Positions 18,069 to 26,711 of a stretch of 64,000 nt of DNA are shown here, piece by piece. A model generated the notes under the pieces. The model had not been told where the DNA came from. It worked only from the letters and a program-made list of their open reading frames with translations, and searched no databases. The position numbers and the translations under genes are program-made. Origin of the DNA: an uncultured Desulfobacter sp. (lineage in GTDB: Bacteria; Desulfobacterota; Desulfobacteria; Desulfobacterales; Desulfobacteraceae); contig NZ_OY781882.1 of NCBI RefSeq assembly GCF_963677125.1, positions 1,434,501-1,498,500 of the forward strand, read 5' to 3'. Within the stretch, counting starts at the first letter, position 1, and every line of letters begins with the position of its first letter.

Positions 18069-18734
18069 TTACCGGGCTTGTTTTTTCAAGGTTTCCACCA
18101 GTTCAGATACCAGCTTTCCTCCGGACGTTCTTGCAGTAGGGTTAACTTTTACCAGCTGTTCCCAGGCTTCAACAGCTTTAGGGATATCATTGAGGTCATG
18201 CATATAAACAATCCCCTTGTTAAACCAGGCGGTTTCAAAATCAGGCTGGACAGCAACAGCCCTGCTAAAAGCGTCCAATGCTTTTTCAGGCTCATTGTTT
18301 CGTCTATACATCACCCCAAGGTCTGTAAGAACATGTGGATGGTCCGGCTGAATGGACAGGGATTTTTCATAGGCATTAATGGCATCTTTAAAACGGTCTA
18401 TATCGAAAAAGGCGTTGCCCAGTTCGATCCAGGCTTGGGCATTATCGGGATTTTCTTTCAAAAAGGACTGCAATTTTTTGATATGGGGCGCAGCCATGGC
18501 TGCAAGGTCAGGGCTTTTATTCCCTTCTGCCTCTTTTTTAGGTTCAGGCTTGTTTTTTGGCATGCTCCCCATCATACCCGGTGGCATAGGCCTCATGCCA
18601 GGCTGTTGTGAATCTGCCAACTTAAACGAGGTATATGCGGTGCCCAGCAAAAACCCCAGTGTCAGAGAGATCAGAATGGAAATATAAAAGGCCTGACGGG
18701 AAACTGTGTTTTCTTTTTTTGTGTCCTGGTTCAT
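18069..18734 (-). CDS. Membrane-anchored TPR protein
   Basis: A 221-residue protein: one N-terminal membrane helix (about 15-37), a Pro/Met/Lys-rich spacer (45-70), then three or four TPRs (about 85-200). The layout recalls the periplasmic NrfG/CcmH-type TPR module of cytochrome c maturation, but no other such genes are near. The stop is 17 bases from the convergent HDOD gene stop. The AGGA site at the ATG supports the start. Function: probably a periplasmic scaffold. Confidence 0.75.
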   Translation of the reverse strand: MNQDTKKENTVSRQAFYISILISLTLGFLLGTAYTSFKLADSQQPGMRPMPPGMMGSMPKNKPEPKKEAEGNKSPDLAAMAAPHIKKLQSFLKENPDNAQAWIELGNAFFDIDRFKDAINAYEKSLSIQPDHPHVLTDLGVMYRRNNEPEKALDAFSRAVAVQPDFETAWFNKGIVYMHDLNDIPKAVEAWEQLVKVNPTARTSGGKLVSELVETLKKQAR

Positions 18735-18768
18735 TTTTCCTGCTTTAAATAATTTTTAAGGGATTATA

Positions 18769-20214
18769 TTATCTTAATAATGGTTTTTCTTTACAAATAT
18801 CGCCGCTGACGTGGGCGATACTATCGGATTTTTCATGGAACCGAAAGTCTGCGAGCACCATCCCATTAAATTTGCCCTGTTTGTAGACTTCAATTCTGAA
18901 AATTTGGCCGTCACGGTCAATTGAAAAACGCTGAAGACAATCGTTTCTGGTTACCAGAAGACCAGCCTCATCTTTCACATTTTGTGTTGTGAAGCCAATG
19001 ATGTTTACCCGGTGATCCGGTATGGGATGAACCATAAACTGTTCTTTAACCAAAATTCTGGAACCAAAGGGAACTTGTTTTTTTTTACCGTCAACATCCA
19101 TTTCAATGCTGTCGATTCCCAGATCATATTCAAAATACTGGGGGCTGAGATGGGAAAGGCAGCGGTTTCCGTGATACAGACTAAAATCTGATTTATTATG
19201 CACCAAAGCCAATAACGGATTATTGACCAGAAACTGTAGGTCACCATCTTTTTCCATGGGCAGGTAATTGATGCGATTGCGGATATTTTCAGCATAGAGT
19301 AGGACTCTGCGCTCCCCCAACGTCAAGGCAATATCCTTGTCAATTGCTTTTTTGATTTCTTTTTTGCTCAAAGAAAAGTCACGTTTGAAAGAGATCCCGG
19401 CCTTGGTTAAAAAGGATTCAATGGCCAGGAGATGGTAATATACACGCCCGGGGGTCATAAATGATTTGCTGGCTTCCACCCCAAAAGCCGGTTTCTTATT
19501 TTTCATGGCAAAAAAGGTCAGTGTTTTTGCCATCTCTCGGTCCCCTTCCGCAGTCCGGGTATTTTTAACGTGCACTGTATGACCGGGGTCAATCAGATGG
19601 GCATTGACATAATCGGCACACTGCCGTGCCGTGACGGCAAGATCAGAAAACAGGCCTGTATATGTGGCAGGCATCAACGCCTGGTCAATGATAATACTTT
19701 GCCCCCATCTGTCAGGATTGCGCATATTGTTTTTATGGGTGGGTGTAAAAAATCCCGAACCGTCATGCAGATTTAAAATAAAATCAACGTTCGGGTCAGT
19801 GATCATGGATTTTATTTTAGCAATGGTTTGCCGTTCAGGATCTGTTTTGCTCACCTGATCAAATTTACGGTTCATGTCCCCGTAAACGCCCCGGGATCGT
19901 TTAATAATACTTTCAAAGTTGAGATTGGGAACCACGATAACCCGGCCGGACAAAATATTGTAACGGGTAGCAATAAGGGCAGCCGCGTTGAACCCTCCCG
20001 GCTCATCCCCCTGGATGCCGCCAACAATAAGTGCTGTTTTTCCAGGAATATTTGATGCCAGGGTGTGTACACTGAAGTCAAGGGCGCATTGAGATGCAGA
20101 TGCAGGCCGCGCCAAGCACAAAACAGCAGCGATTCCTGAAACAGCCATAATCAGCAAATGCTTGATCAAAAAGCAACAGAATCTGTTGTAAAAATAAGGC
20201 GTTGATATCATCAT
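18769..20214 (-). CDS. Csd4/Pgp2-like peptidoglycan carboxypeptidase (M14/M99)
   Basis: About 481 residues with a long N-region and hydrophobic signal (about 18-38, A-x-A before the mature part). The zinc-site segment reads G-G-I-Q-G-D-E-P-G-G-F: Gln stands where other M14 carboxypeptidases have His, with the Glu three residues on (near Q68/E71). The third ligand is H near 150 in N-L-H-D-G, substrate N-R near 115-116 and the general base E near 247 in F-G-V-E-A-S. This matches Helicobacter Csd4, which trims peptidoglycan tripeptides and sets helical shape and uses Gln as zinc ligand. The long beta-rich C-terminus also fits. TTG 20220 is a possible earlier start. Confidence 0.82.
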   Translation of the reverse strand: MMISTPYFYNRFCCFLIKHLLIMAVSGIAAVLCLARPASASQCALDFSVHTLASNIPGKTALIVGGIQGDEPGGFNAAALIATRYNILSGRVIVVPNLNFESIIKRSRGVYGDMNRKFDQVSKTDPERQTIAKIKSMITDPNVDFILNLHDGSGFFTPTHKNNMRNPDRWGQSIIIDQALMPATYTGLFSDLAVTARQCADYVNAHLIDPGHTVHVKNTRTAEGDREMAKTLTFFAMKNKKPAFGVEASKSFMTPGRVYYHLLAIESFLTKAGISFKRDFSLSKKEIKKAIDKDIALTLGERRVLLYAENIRNRINYLPMEKDGDLQFLVNNPLLALVHNKSDFSLYHGNRCLSHLSPQYFEYDLGIDSIEMDVDGKKKQVPFGSRILVKEQFMVHPIPDHRVNIIGFTTQNVKDEAGLLVTRNDCLQRFSIDRDGQIFRIEVYKQGKFNGMVLADFRFHEKSDSIAHVSGDICKEKPLLR

Positions 20215-20452
20215 AATCAATTATGAGCAGAAAGTTTATCCCTTCCGATTTCTATTTTTCCAACACAGATTATCAAATAGCCCGCAAAATGCAAACGCCC
20301 TATGAACTTCCCTTAAAAAATTTTTTTACCCCACCCCAATAAAGTTTAATTTTTCCAAGGAAATTTTATAGTAAATGTGGCATTCTGGAATCGGAAAATT
20401 CAGCCAAATCCCAAGCCGTGCCGGGTGACGCAGAAAGTTTTTACGAAAGCTA

Positions 20453-20531
20453 AATAAGTTATTGAATTACTGTTATGTTTTGTTGTGGGTTGCGTCTGGG
20501 TGTTGATAGAATAGATCAGCCCATGGCTGTT
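20453..20531 (+). repeat. 79-bp dispersed repeat, copy A
   Basis: Aligns without gaps to 51395-51473 at 62 of 79 positions (78%), counted by eye, ending in an identical atcagcccatggctgtt. It fills the promoter-side of the SLC12-like gene, 22 bases before its start. The rest of the 327-base gap (20215-20452) shows nothing else. Copy B sits beside an integrase-like remnant, so a mobile-element end is the favoured reading. Confidence 0.7.
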
Positions 20532-20553
20532 CTTGGGATGAAAGGTCATGGTC

Positions 20554-22797
20554 ATGGGAACAACAAACAGAAAAATACAACCAGGCCAGAGAAAGACAGG
20601 AAACAACCTTAGCGCATTTGGCGGCGTATTTACACCGTCCATCCTCACAATTCTTGGTGTCATCCTGTTCATGCGCTCCGGGTTTGTAATTGGTCAGGCC
20701 GGCATCTTTCAAACGATTCTCATTTTGTGCCTGAGCCATACCATCACTTTGTTGACGGCCATTTCAGTTTCCGCCGTGTCCACAAATACACCTGTTTCGG
20801 CAGGGGGTGCCTATTTTTTGATCTCAAGATCCATCGGTCCTGAACTTGGCGGAGCCATTGGGCTGGCCCTGTTCTGTTCCCAGGCCATTTCCGTCCCGTT
20901 TTATATCCTGGGATTTACCGAATCATTAGTACGGACTTTCCCAGGCCTTACGGCCCACTTCAGGACCATCGCCCTAATCACCACAGCTTTCTTGTTCATC
21001 ATCACCCGGGCAGGTGCCAGGTGGGCGGTGCGGGCACAATACCTAATCATGACGGTTCTAGGACTTTCCATTCTTGCCTTCATGGGAGGTGCCCTGATAC
21101 ATTTTGACATTAACTTGTTTTCAAAAAACCTTGGCCCGGGCTACACCAATGACACATACGCGTTCTGGAGCGTCTTTGTCATCTATTTTCCGGCAGTCAC
21201 CGGTATCATGGCAGGCATCAGCATGTCCGGCGACCTGAAAAATCCGGCCCGGGCCATTCCGGCAGGCACCCTTGGCGCAGTTTTCACCGGGTTTGTTGTG
21301 TACGGACTTCAAATCATTGTATGCGGCGGGGCCCAATCAAGGGAAGAACTGATTTATTCATCTTTTGAAACACTTTGCAGCCAGGCGCTTTTTAACGCAG
21401 GTTTTTTAGTGGTTGCCGGTGTATTTGCAGCTACCGTGTCCAGTGCATTAGGATCGTTCATGGGGGCACCCAGGGTTATCCAGGCCGTTGCCAAGGATAG
21501 GCTGATTCCTATGCTGCATATATTTAAAAAAGGGGCAGGCCAGGCCAATGAACCGGTCAGAGCTTTATGGCTGACGCTGGGTTTGACCATCGCTACAATC
21601 CTGTGGGCAGGCAACGGAGACACAGGCAGGGCATTTAACATCCTGGCCGGTGTTGTGACCATGTTTTTTCTTTACACCTACGCAATGATCAATGTTGCCG
21701 CTTTTGTTGAATCCTTTGCCGGCAACCCGTCCTTCAGACCGGGATTCAAGCATTATCACTGGCTGCAAGCCCTTATCGCGGCTGCAGGGTGTGCGGTCAC
21801 AGCCTTTCTAATTCAACCGGTCACAGCCGTTTGTGCGGCAGGTATCATTTCCACAATGGTTGTACTGCTTAGACGCAGATCCCTTACGGTCCGTTTCGGC
21901 GATGCACGATGGGGCTTTTTCTATTCAAGGCTTAAAGCCAATCTTCACCAGCTGGCAATGATGCCGATTCACCCCAAAAACTGGCGCCCTGCGATTCTGG
22001 TGTTCACGGGAAATCCTAAAACCCGATTTACCCTGGTGCAGTATGCCCTGTGGATCGGAGAGGAACGGGGAAGTGTAACCCTGGTCCGTATCCTTACCGG
22101 CAATGTCCAGGACCTCATGGAAAAAAGGCAGACTGCCCTAACCCAACTTAAAAAAAATTTCCATGATTACGGCGTCAGCGGTTTTTCAACGGTCATGGTT
22201 TTACCCGATCTTGACCAGGGCATCTGTGCAGTACTCCAGGCGCATCCCCCCGGACCGCTTAAGCCCAACACCGTCATTTTTGGCTGGTCCTCAGACCCGG
22301 ACAGGGCCCAGTCCTTTACAAGACACCTGCGCATTGTCCGGGCCATGGAAATGAATCTTGTTATTATCAATGACAAAGGGCTTCCACAAAATCAGGACAA
22401 AGGGTTTATCGATATCTGGTGGCGGGGCAAAAAAAACGGTTCCCTGATGGTTATGCTGGCCCATCTTCTCACACAAAACAGACAATGGGCTGATGCAACC
22501 ATCCGACTGTTCAGGATCATTCAGGATCCTGCCGGTGTAAAGCCGGCAAAGCAGGCCCTGGAAGCGTTGCTGCGCGCAGCCAGGGTAAAAGCTGAATCCA
22601 GGGTGATCGTCTCTACGGATAGCTTTGAGCAGGTCCTTCAATCCATATCAACCGACGCATCAGTTGTTTTCATTGGCTTCAACATTCCCGAACCAAGCCA
22701 AGCAGCAGAATTTCAGACCAGGCACACCAGAATGTTTGCCCCTTTGCCCACAATGATCATGGTCTCGTCCATTGGAGACTGTGATCTGTTTGCTTAA
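20554..22797 (+). CDS. SLC12-like amino acid/cation-chloride permease (APC superfamily)
   Basis: About 747 residues: an N-terminal twelve-helix APC domain (about 20-440) and a long soluble C-terminal domain (about 455-747). The first helices (G-G-V-F-T-P-S-I-L-T-I-L-G-V-I-L-F-M-R) resemble cation-chloride cotransporters of the SLC12 family, whose cytosolic tail is also large. The tail contains a repeated alpha/beta pattern (M-V-L-P-D-L, V-I-F-G-W-S-S, V-I-I-N-D-K-G, V-F-I-G-F-N-I-P). I start at ATG 20554, eight bases after AAAGG; ATG 20548 is two codons upstream. The stop overlaps the stop of the convergent AOR gene by four bases. Confidence 0.85.
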   Translation: MGTTNRKIQPGQRKTGNNLSAFGGVFTPSILTILGVILFMRSGFVIGQAGIFQTILILCLSHTITLLTAISVSAVSTNTPVSAGGAYFLISRSIGPELGGAIGLALFCSQAISVPFYILGFTESLVRTFPGLTAHFRTIALITTAFLFIITRAGARWAVRAQYLIMTVLGLSILAFMGGALIHFDINLFSKNLGPGYTNDTYAFWSVFVIYFPAVTGIMAGISMSGDLKNPARAIPAGTLGAVFTGFVVYGLQIIVCGGAQSREELIYSSFETLCSQALFNAGFLVVAGVFAATVSSALGSFMGAPRVIQAVAKDRLIPMLHIFKKGAGQANEPVRALWLTLGLTIATILWAGNGDTGRAFNILAGVVTMFFLYTYAMINVAAFVESFAGNPSFRPGFKHYHWLQALIAAAGCAVTAFLIQPVTAVCAAGIISTMVVLLRRRSLTVRFGDARWGFFYSRLKANLHQLAMMPIHPKNWRPAILVFTGNPKTRFTLVQYALWIGEERGSVTLVRILTGNVQDLMEKRQTALTQLKKNFHDYGVSGFSTVMVLPDLDQGICAVLQAHPPGPLKPNTVIFGWSSDPDRAQSFTRHLRIVRAMEMNLVIINDKGLPQNQDKGFIDIWWRGKKNGSLMVMLAHLLTQNRQWADATIRLFRIIQDPAGVKPAKQALEALLRAARVKAESRVIVSTDSFEQVLQSISTDASVVFIGFNIPEPSQAAEFQTRHTRMFAPLPTMIMVSSIGDCDLFA

Positions 22798-24932
22798 ACT
22801 ACCCCGTGGGTTTTAAGCACCCCAAGCACTTCTGGAAAATCAATGCCAAGTCGTTTGACCGTTTCAACGGTGGGAATACCGTCGGCAGTCCAACCCCGGC
22901 GTTTGTAAACCGCATCTTTAAGCAGTTCATACTGTGCTTCGCGCTTGCTGCGCAACACCGCCATTTTGTCCGGCGTATCCATGGCGGAAATATCTATGCC
23001 ATAGGTTTCCGTTAGCTGGGTGTCGTAGCGCTCCGCCCTGGATTCGTACTCTTCCTCGGTCACAGGCCCCATGGCACGATAGGGCACGGAATCGTGCTCC
23101 CGGGTGCCGTATCCCATCTTAAGATTGAAAATCCGCTGGAAGTTGTATACGGCTTCACTCATTGTGATTAGATCCTCTGAAGTCACCTTCCTGCCGGTAA
23201 CCGCAGAAAAAAATTGCGCATACCAGGCCACGTGTTTAACCACCTTGGCCGGTTCATCGGTTTCTTTATTGTCGGCAGGGACAATATCATTCCAGGGCAG
23301 TTTGCACAGGCCGCACAGACCAAACCAGGTTCTGAGCATGGGAAACCAGTGCAAAGCTTCAGCCTTATTTTCAAAGGTGGGCATGAAGTTGTGAACCATG
23401 TCCAGAAAAATCAACCAGGCTTCATCATGCTGGGGCCCTTTAAGGGCCAGCCCGTAACCGCCCTGCTGGGCCAGACTCTCCTTGGTGATGTATTCGGAAA
23501 ATTCCAGGCCCTTGGATTCCATACCGATATCCTGCAAAAAGGCAGGTTCTGCGCCGTAATCCCGGGCAAAAATTTCTTTCATCCGGCGGACGCCTTTACC
23601 CACAACAGTACCAAAACCTTCTCCCTGTGCCATCTGGTGAACAAGTTCCAGGGCATTGAACCGGTTACCGAAATTCAAATCCATACCACCGGTATGATTC
23701 AACGTAATCTGGCCACTGGCAAAACACTCCATGGCAAAAGCGATGGAAGTACCCACAGAGATGGTATCCAACCCATAAGCATCACAGTAAAAATTCATCT
23801 CAAGAATGGTATGGGCATCAAAAATACCAAGATTGGACCCGCATCCGGCCACAGTTTCATATTCAGGACCGTCCACAAAAACCTTTTTGCCCTTATACGG
23901 TCCCGTAAGCGGATAAAAATCTTTTACCCCGTGGGCACAGGCCACGGCACAGCCTTTCCAGCAGCCGTCAAATCCCTTGTCAAAAATATGCTCGTAGGTC
24001 TCTTCGCCAATCACTTTGCCTTGGGGATGGGAACCAAATTTGAAATTATGAACAGGCAAACAGTCATGATCATTCATAATGGGTACCAGATGGGTGGTTC
24101 CGACCAAAGCCATCCGATTCTGTTTGGGGTCAAGGGTGATGATCTCCTTAGAATAGGCCCTGGTAACCGCTTTAAGCCCTTCGGGATCAGCCGGCTGATT
24201 GGTTTTCATGGAAACGGCACCGTACCTTGCCACAACTGCCTTGATCTTTTTATTGGCGAATACCGTTCCGATCCCACCCCTGCCGGCCTGTTTATACCGG
24301 ACGATTTTGCGCCCGGCATCCCACCAGGAAAAATTTAAACAGCCGAAATAGGTATGTTCCGCCCCGGGTCCTGTGGTCACCACAGATACGTTGACCGGCT
24401 TTTTTTCATCAAAATAGTGTGTCAGGGCCGCTGACATCTCATACGCATCTTCAGGGAAACTGCGCGCATGGAACAACTTAATGGTATTTTCAATCCCGTC
24501 GATGAGAATGACCGTGTCCTGATTGGCCCGGCCATCCAGTTGAATGACATCAAAACCGGCAAATTTTTTATACGGACCGAAATACCCCCCGACGTTTGAA
24601 TCAATGGGAGCCCCTGTCAATGGCGAAATAGTTGTGACAATACTTTTTCCACCGCCGGGATATCCAGGTACGCCTCCCAAAGGCCCAGATGAAATGCATA
24701 TCGCATTTTCAGGGTCATCCCATCGGGTATTTTCTGACACGGCATGCCACATCAACCACAAATCATACCCTTTGCCTCCGATAAATGTTTGTTTGATCTT
24801 TTCTTCAATACAACGGACATTAATTTTATTTTTACTGACATTGATATGAAGGGAATGATTTGTATATCCCTGATGGACTTTAGCCGGTTGGTAGGATACG
24901 CTTTTGACTTCTTTAAGATTGATTTGAGCCAT
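22794..24932 (-). CDS. Aldehyde:ferredoxin oxidoreductase family tungstoenzyme
   Basis: A 712-residue AOR-family protein. Pterin-binding region P-G-Y-P-G-G-G-K (90-96) and G-Y-F-G-P (116-120), A-G-R-G-G-I-G-T-V near 216-224, G-P-E-Y-E-T (355-360) and D-x-x-G-L-D (385-390). Cluster cysteines C324, C328, C332 and the L-C-G-L-C pair C540/C543 are present. The first spacing is C-x3-C rather than the usual C-x2-C. Such enzymes oxidise aldehydes to acids with a tungsten bis-pterin and a 4Fe-4S cluster, reducing ferredoxin, in the cytoplasm of anaerobes. Roughly 80-100 residues longer than the P. furiosus enzyme. Substrate unknown; no partner subunits adjacent. Confidence 0.9.
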   Translation of the reverse strand: MAQINLKEVKSVSYQPAKVHQGYTNHSLHINVSKNKINVRCIEEKIKQTFIGGKGYDLWLMWHAVSENTRWDDPENAICISSGPLGGVPGYPGGGKSIVTTISPLTGAPIDSNVGGYFGPYKKFAGFDVIQLDGRANQDTVILIDGIENTIKLFHARSFPEDAYEMSAALTHYFDEKKPVNVSVVTTGPGAEHTYFGCLNFSWWDAGRKIVRYKQAGRGGIGTVFANKKIKAVVARYGAVSMKTNQPADPEGLKAVTRAYSKEIITLDPKQNRMALVGTTHLVPIMNDHDCLPVHNFKFGSHPQGKVIGEETYEHIFDKGFDGCWKGCAVACAHGVKDFYPLTGPYKGKKVFVDGPEYETVAGCGSNLGIFDAHTILEMNFYCDAYGLDTISVGTSIAFAMECFASGQITLNHTGGMDLNFGNRFNALELVHQMAQGEGFGTVVGKGVRRMKEIFARDYGAEPAFLQDIGMESKGLEFSEYITKESLAQQGGYGLALKGPQHDEAWLIFLDMVHNFMPTFENKAEALHWFPMLRTWFGLCGLCKLPWNDIVPADNKETDEPAKVVKHVAWYAQFFSAVTGRKVTSEDLITMSEAVYNFQRIFNLKMGYGTREHDSVPYRAMGPVTEEEYESRAERYDTQLTETYGIDISAMDTPDKMAVLRSKREAQYELLKDAVYKRRGWTADGIPTVETVKRLGIDFPEVLGVLKTHGVV

Positions 24933-25312
24933 TTTTATGCTCCTTAAAATAGATGTTTATGATTAAACCTCTATGTAATGCCCGCCCCACAACCGTAAGT
25001 TTGGCCGACGATCTCGTTGGTCTAACATTTTAATCCTTGAAATACGTTATGTATTTTCTGGGTTACAATTTTCGCCCGCCATGTACGCGACAAAATTCAC
25101 TGGGTGTGGTTCAGACACTATGTAAATATTAACAGAAATCACGATAAAAGTTGAGGCATCATCAAATAATGATTATATATTATTAAGAATGAACGAAAAT
25201 GAATCAACGAAACTACGTAGTGAACCTATTGAGATTGTATCCAACAAAATATCTGACCCATACTCCCTAATACCTCCCCTGATGAAAACAATTGTCACAA
25301 CAAAGAGGCCCT
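24933..25312. other. Divergent intergenic region with no gene
   Basis: 380 bases between the AOR start (minus) and the DHH-CBS start (plus). It must contain both promoters. Short palindromes such as ctacgtag (about 25212-25219) are present, but no RNA gene or convincing operator is recognised. Confidence 0.5.
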
Positions 25313-26614
25313 ATGAAAATCATCACCACACACAAAGCCGCTGATTTTGATGCCCTGGCGTGTCTTGTCGCAGCCACCATCATATATCCGGATGCCAAGC
25401 CTGTCCTTCCCGGGACAATTAATGCCAACCTTAAAAATTTTTTAGCCATTCACAAAGATCTATTTGATTTGTGGGCACCCAACGAAGTGGACCTGGATAC
25501 CGTAGACACCCTGATCTGCGTAGACACCCATTCGTGGTCCCGTCTGGACCAGCGATTGAGCGTTTTATCCGAAAAGCCAAACCTTGATGTCATTGTCTGG
25601 GACCACCACGAAGACGGGGATATTGACGCTCGGGAGTCACATCTTTCCCAGACAGGGGCTGCAGTTACCCTGCTTGTCCAACAGATTAAACAAGAACGGA
25701 AACTGATTACCCCCATTCAGGCTACATTGTTTTTGATCGGCCTTTACGAGGATACAGGTCATCTGTCCTTTCCATCCACCCGTCCTGAAGACGCATTTGC
25801 CGCTGGATTTCTGCTGGACCGCAAGGCGGATCTCAACATCCTGGGCACCTTTTTACAACCGGCTTACGGCAAAAAACAAAAAGAGATTCTTTTTAAGATG
25901 GTACAGGAGGCGGAACGAAGTGAGGTGAACGGTTTCTCACTGAGTGTCTCCCGAGTAGAAGTCCAAAATCGGGTGGAAAATCTTGCCATGGTGATGCAGA
26001 TGTACCGAGAACTGATGAATGTGGACGTGGCCATCGGCATATTCCGGGACATGAAAAAAGACAAATGCATGGTGATCGGCAGAAGCGGGGTAGATGAAAT
26101 CAACATTGGCGTACTTATGCGTTCTCTTGGCGGAGGCGGCCATCCAGGGGCAGGCTCGGCCCTGGTCAAAGGCGCAAATCCGGATGCGTTATTAGAAACC
26201 GTCATGGAATTGCTCAAGGGCAATCAGTATTCTTCGGTCATGCTCTCCGATATCATGTCATACCCTGTGGTAACGGTAAAAAACGACACGCCTGTGGGTG
26301 ATGTGGCCATGATGCTTCGGGAGATGGGATGTTCGGGTATGCCTGTTGTGGACGACGACGATAATCTTGTGGGCGTTGTCTCAAGACGTGATTTTAGAAA
26401 AGTCAAAAAATCAAATCAGATGCAATCCCCAATTAAAGCCATTATGAGCCGCAAACTAATCACCATTGATTATGATAAAAGTGCATTTGAAGCTGCCCGA
26501 CTAATGATCAGGCATGACATCGGAAGAATCCCCGTCATGAAAGAAGGAAAGATTATCGGCATCATCACCCGGTCTGATGCCATGATGTATTTTTATGATC
26601 TGTTACCGGACTAA
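25313..26614 (+). CDS. DHH phosphoesterase with two CBS domains
   Basis: A 433-residue protein. DHH domain (about 1-150: T-H-K-A-A-D-F-D-A at 5-13, D-H-H near 98-100), DHHA1-type domain with G-G-G-G-H-P-G-A near 268-275, then two CBS domains (about 308-365 and 370-430). DHH/DHHA1 proteins hydrolyse oligonucleotides or cyclic dinucleotides with metal; CBS pairs bind adenine nucleotides and tune activity. In many delta-proteobacteria this set continues into a poly(A)-polymerase-like tRNA nucleotidyltransferase; here it ends after the CBS pair. ATG 25313 follows AAAGAGG; a TTG seven codons upstream is less likely. Confidence 0.85.
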   Translation: MKIITTHKAADFDALACLVAATIIYPDAKPVLPGTINANLKNFLAIHKDLFDLWAPNEVDLDTVDTLICVDTHSWSRLDQRLSVLSEKPNLDVIVWDHHEDGDIDARESHLSQTGAAVTLLVQQIKQERKLITPIQATLFLIGLYEDTGHLSFPSTRPEDAFAAGFLLDRKADLNILGTFLQPAYGKKQKEILFKMVQEAERSEVNGFSLSVSRVEVQNRVENLAMVMQMYRELMNVDVAIGIFRDMKKDKCMVIGRSGVDEINIGVLMRSLGGGGHPGAGSALVKGANPDALLETVMELLKGNQYSSVMLSDIMSYPVVTVKNDTPVGDVAMMLREMGCSGMPVVDDDDNLVGVVSRRDFRKVKKSNQMQSPIKAIMSRKLITIDYDKSAFEAARLMIRHDIGRIPVMKEGKIIGIITRSDAMMYFYDLLPD

Positions 26615-26645
26615 GCGCATGACACATACCCCAAGACATTTGTAA

Positions 26646-26695
26646 CCGCCCCCTCTCCCTTCCTGTCTTTACAAGATAAAAACGGAAGGGGGCGG
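26646..26695. terminator. Hairpin between convergent genes
   Basis: CCGCCCCC at 26646-26653 and the complementary arm ending at 26695 can form a long GC-rich stem with an internal bulge between the DHH-CBS and MCP stops. No T run follows on either strand, so it is a probable but atypical bidirectional terminator. Confidence 0.5.
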
Positions 26696-26711
26696 TCGTC
26701 ATATAAAGATA

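Noticed and set aside
23214..24338. A 374-codon open frame antisense to the AOR gene
   Set aside because: It lies wholly within a strongly supported AOR coding sequence and shows no recognisable protein pattern; it is a codon-bias shadow.
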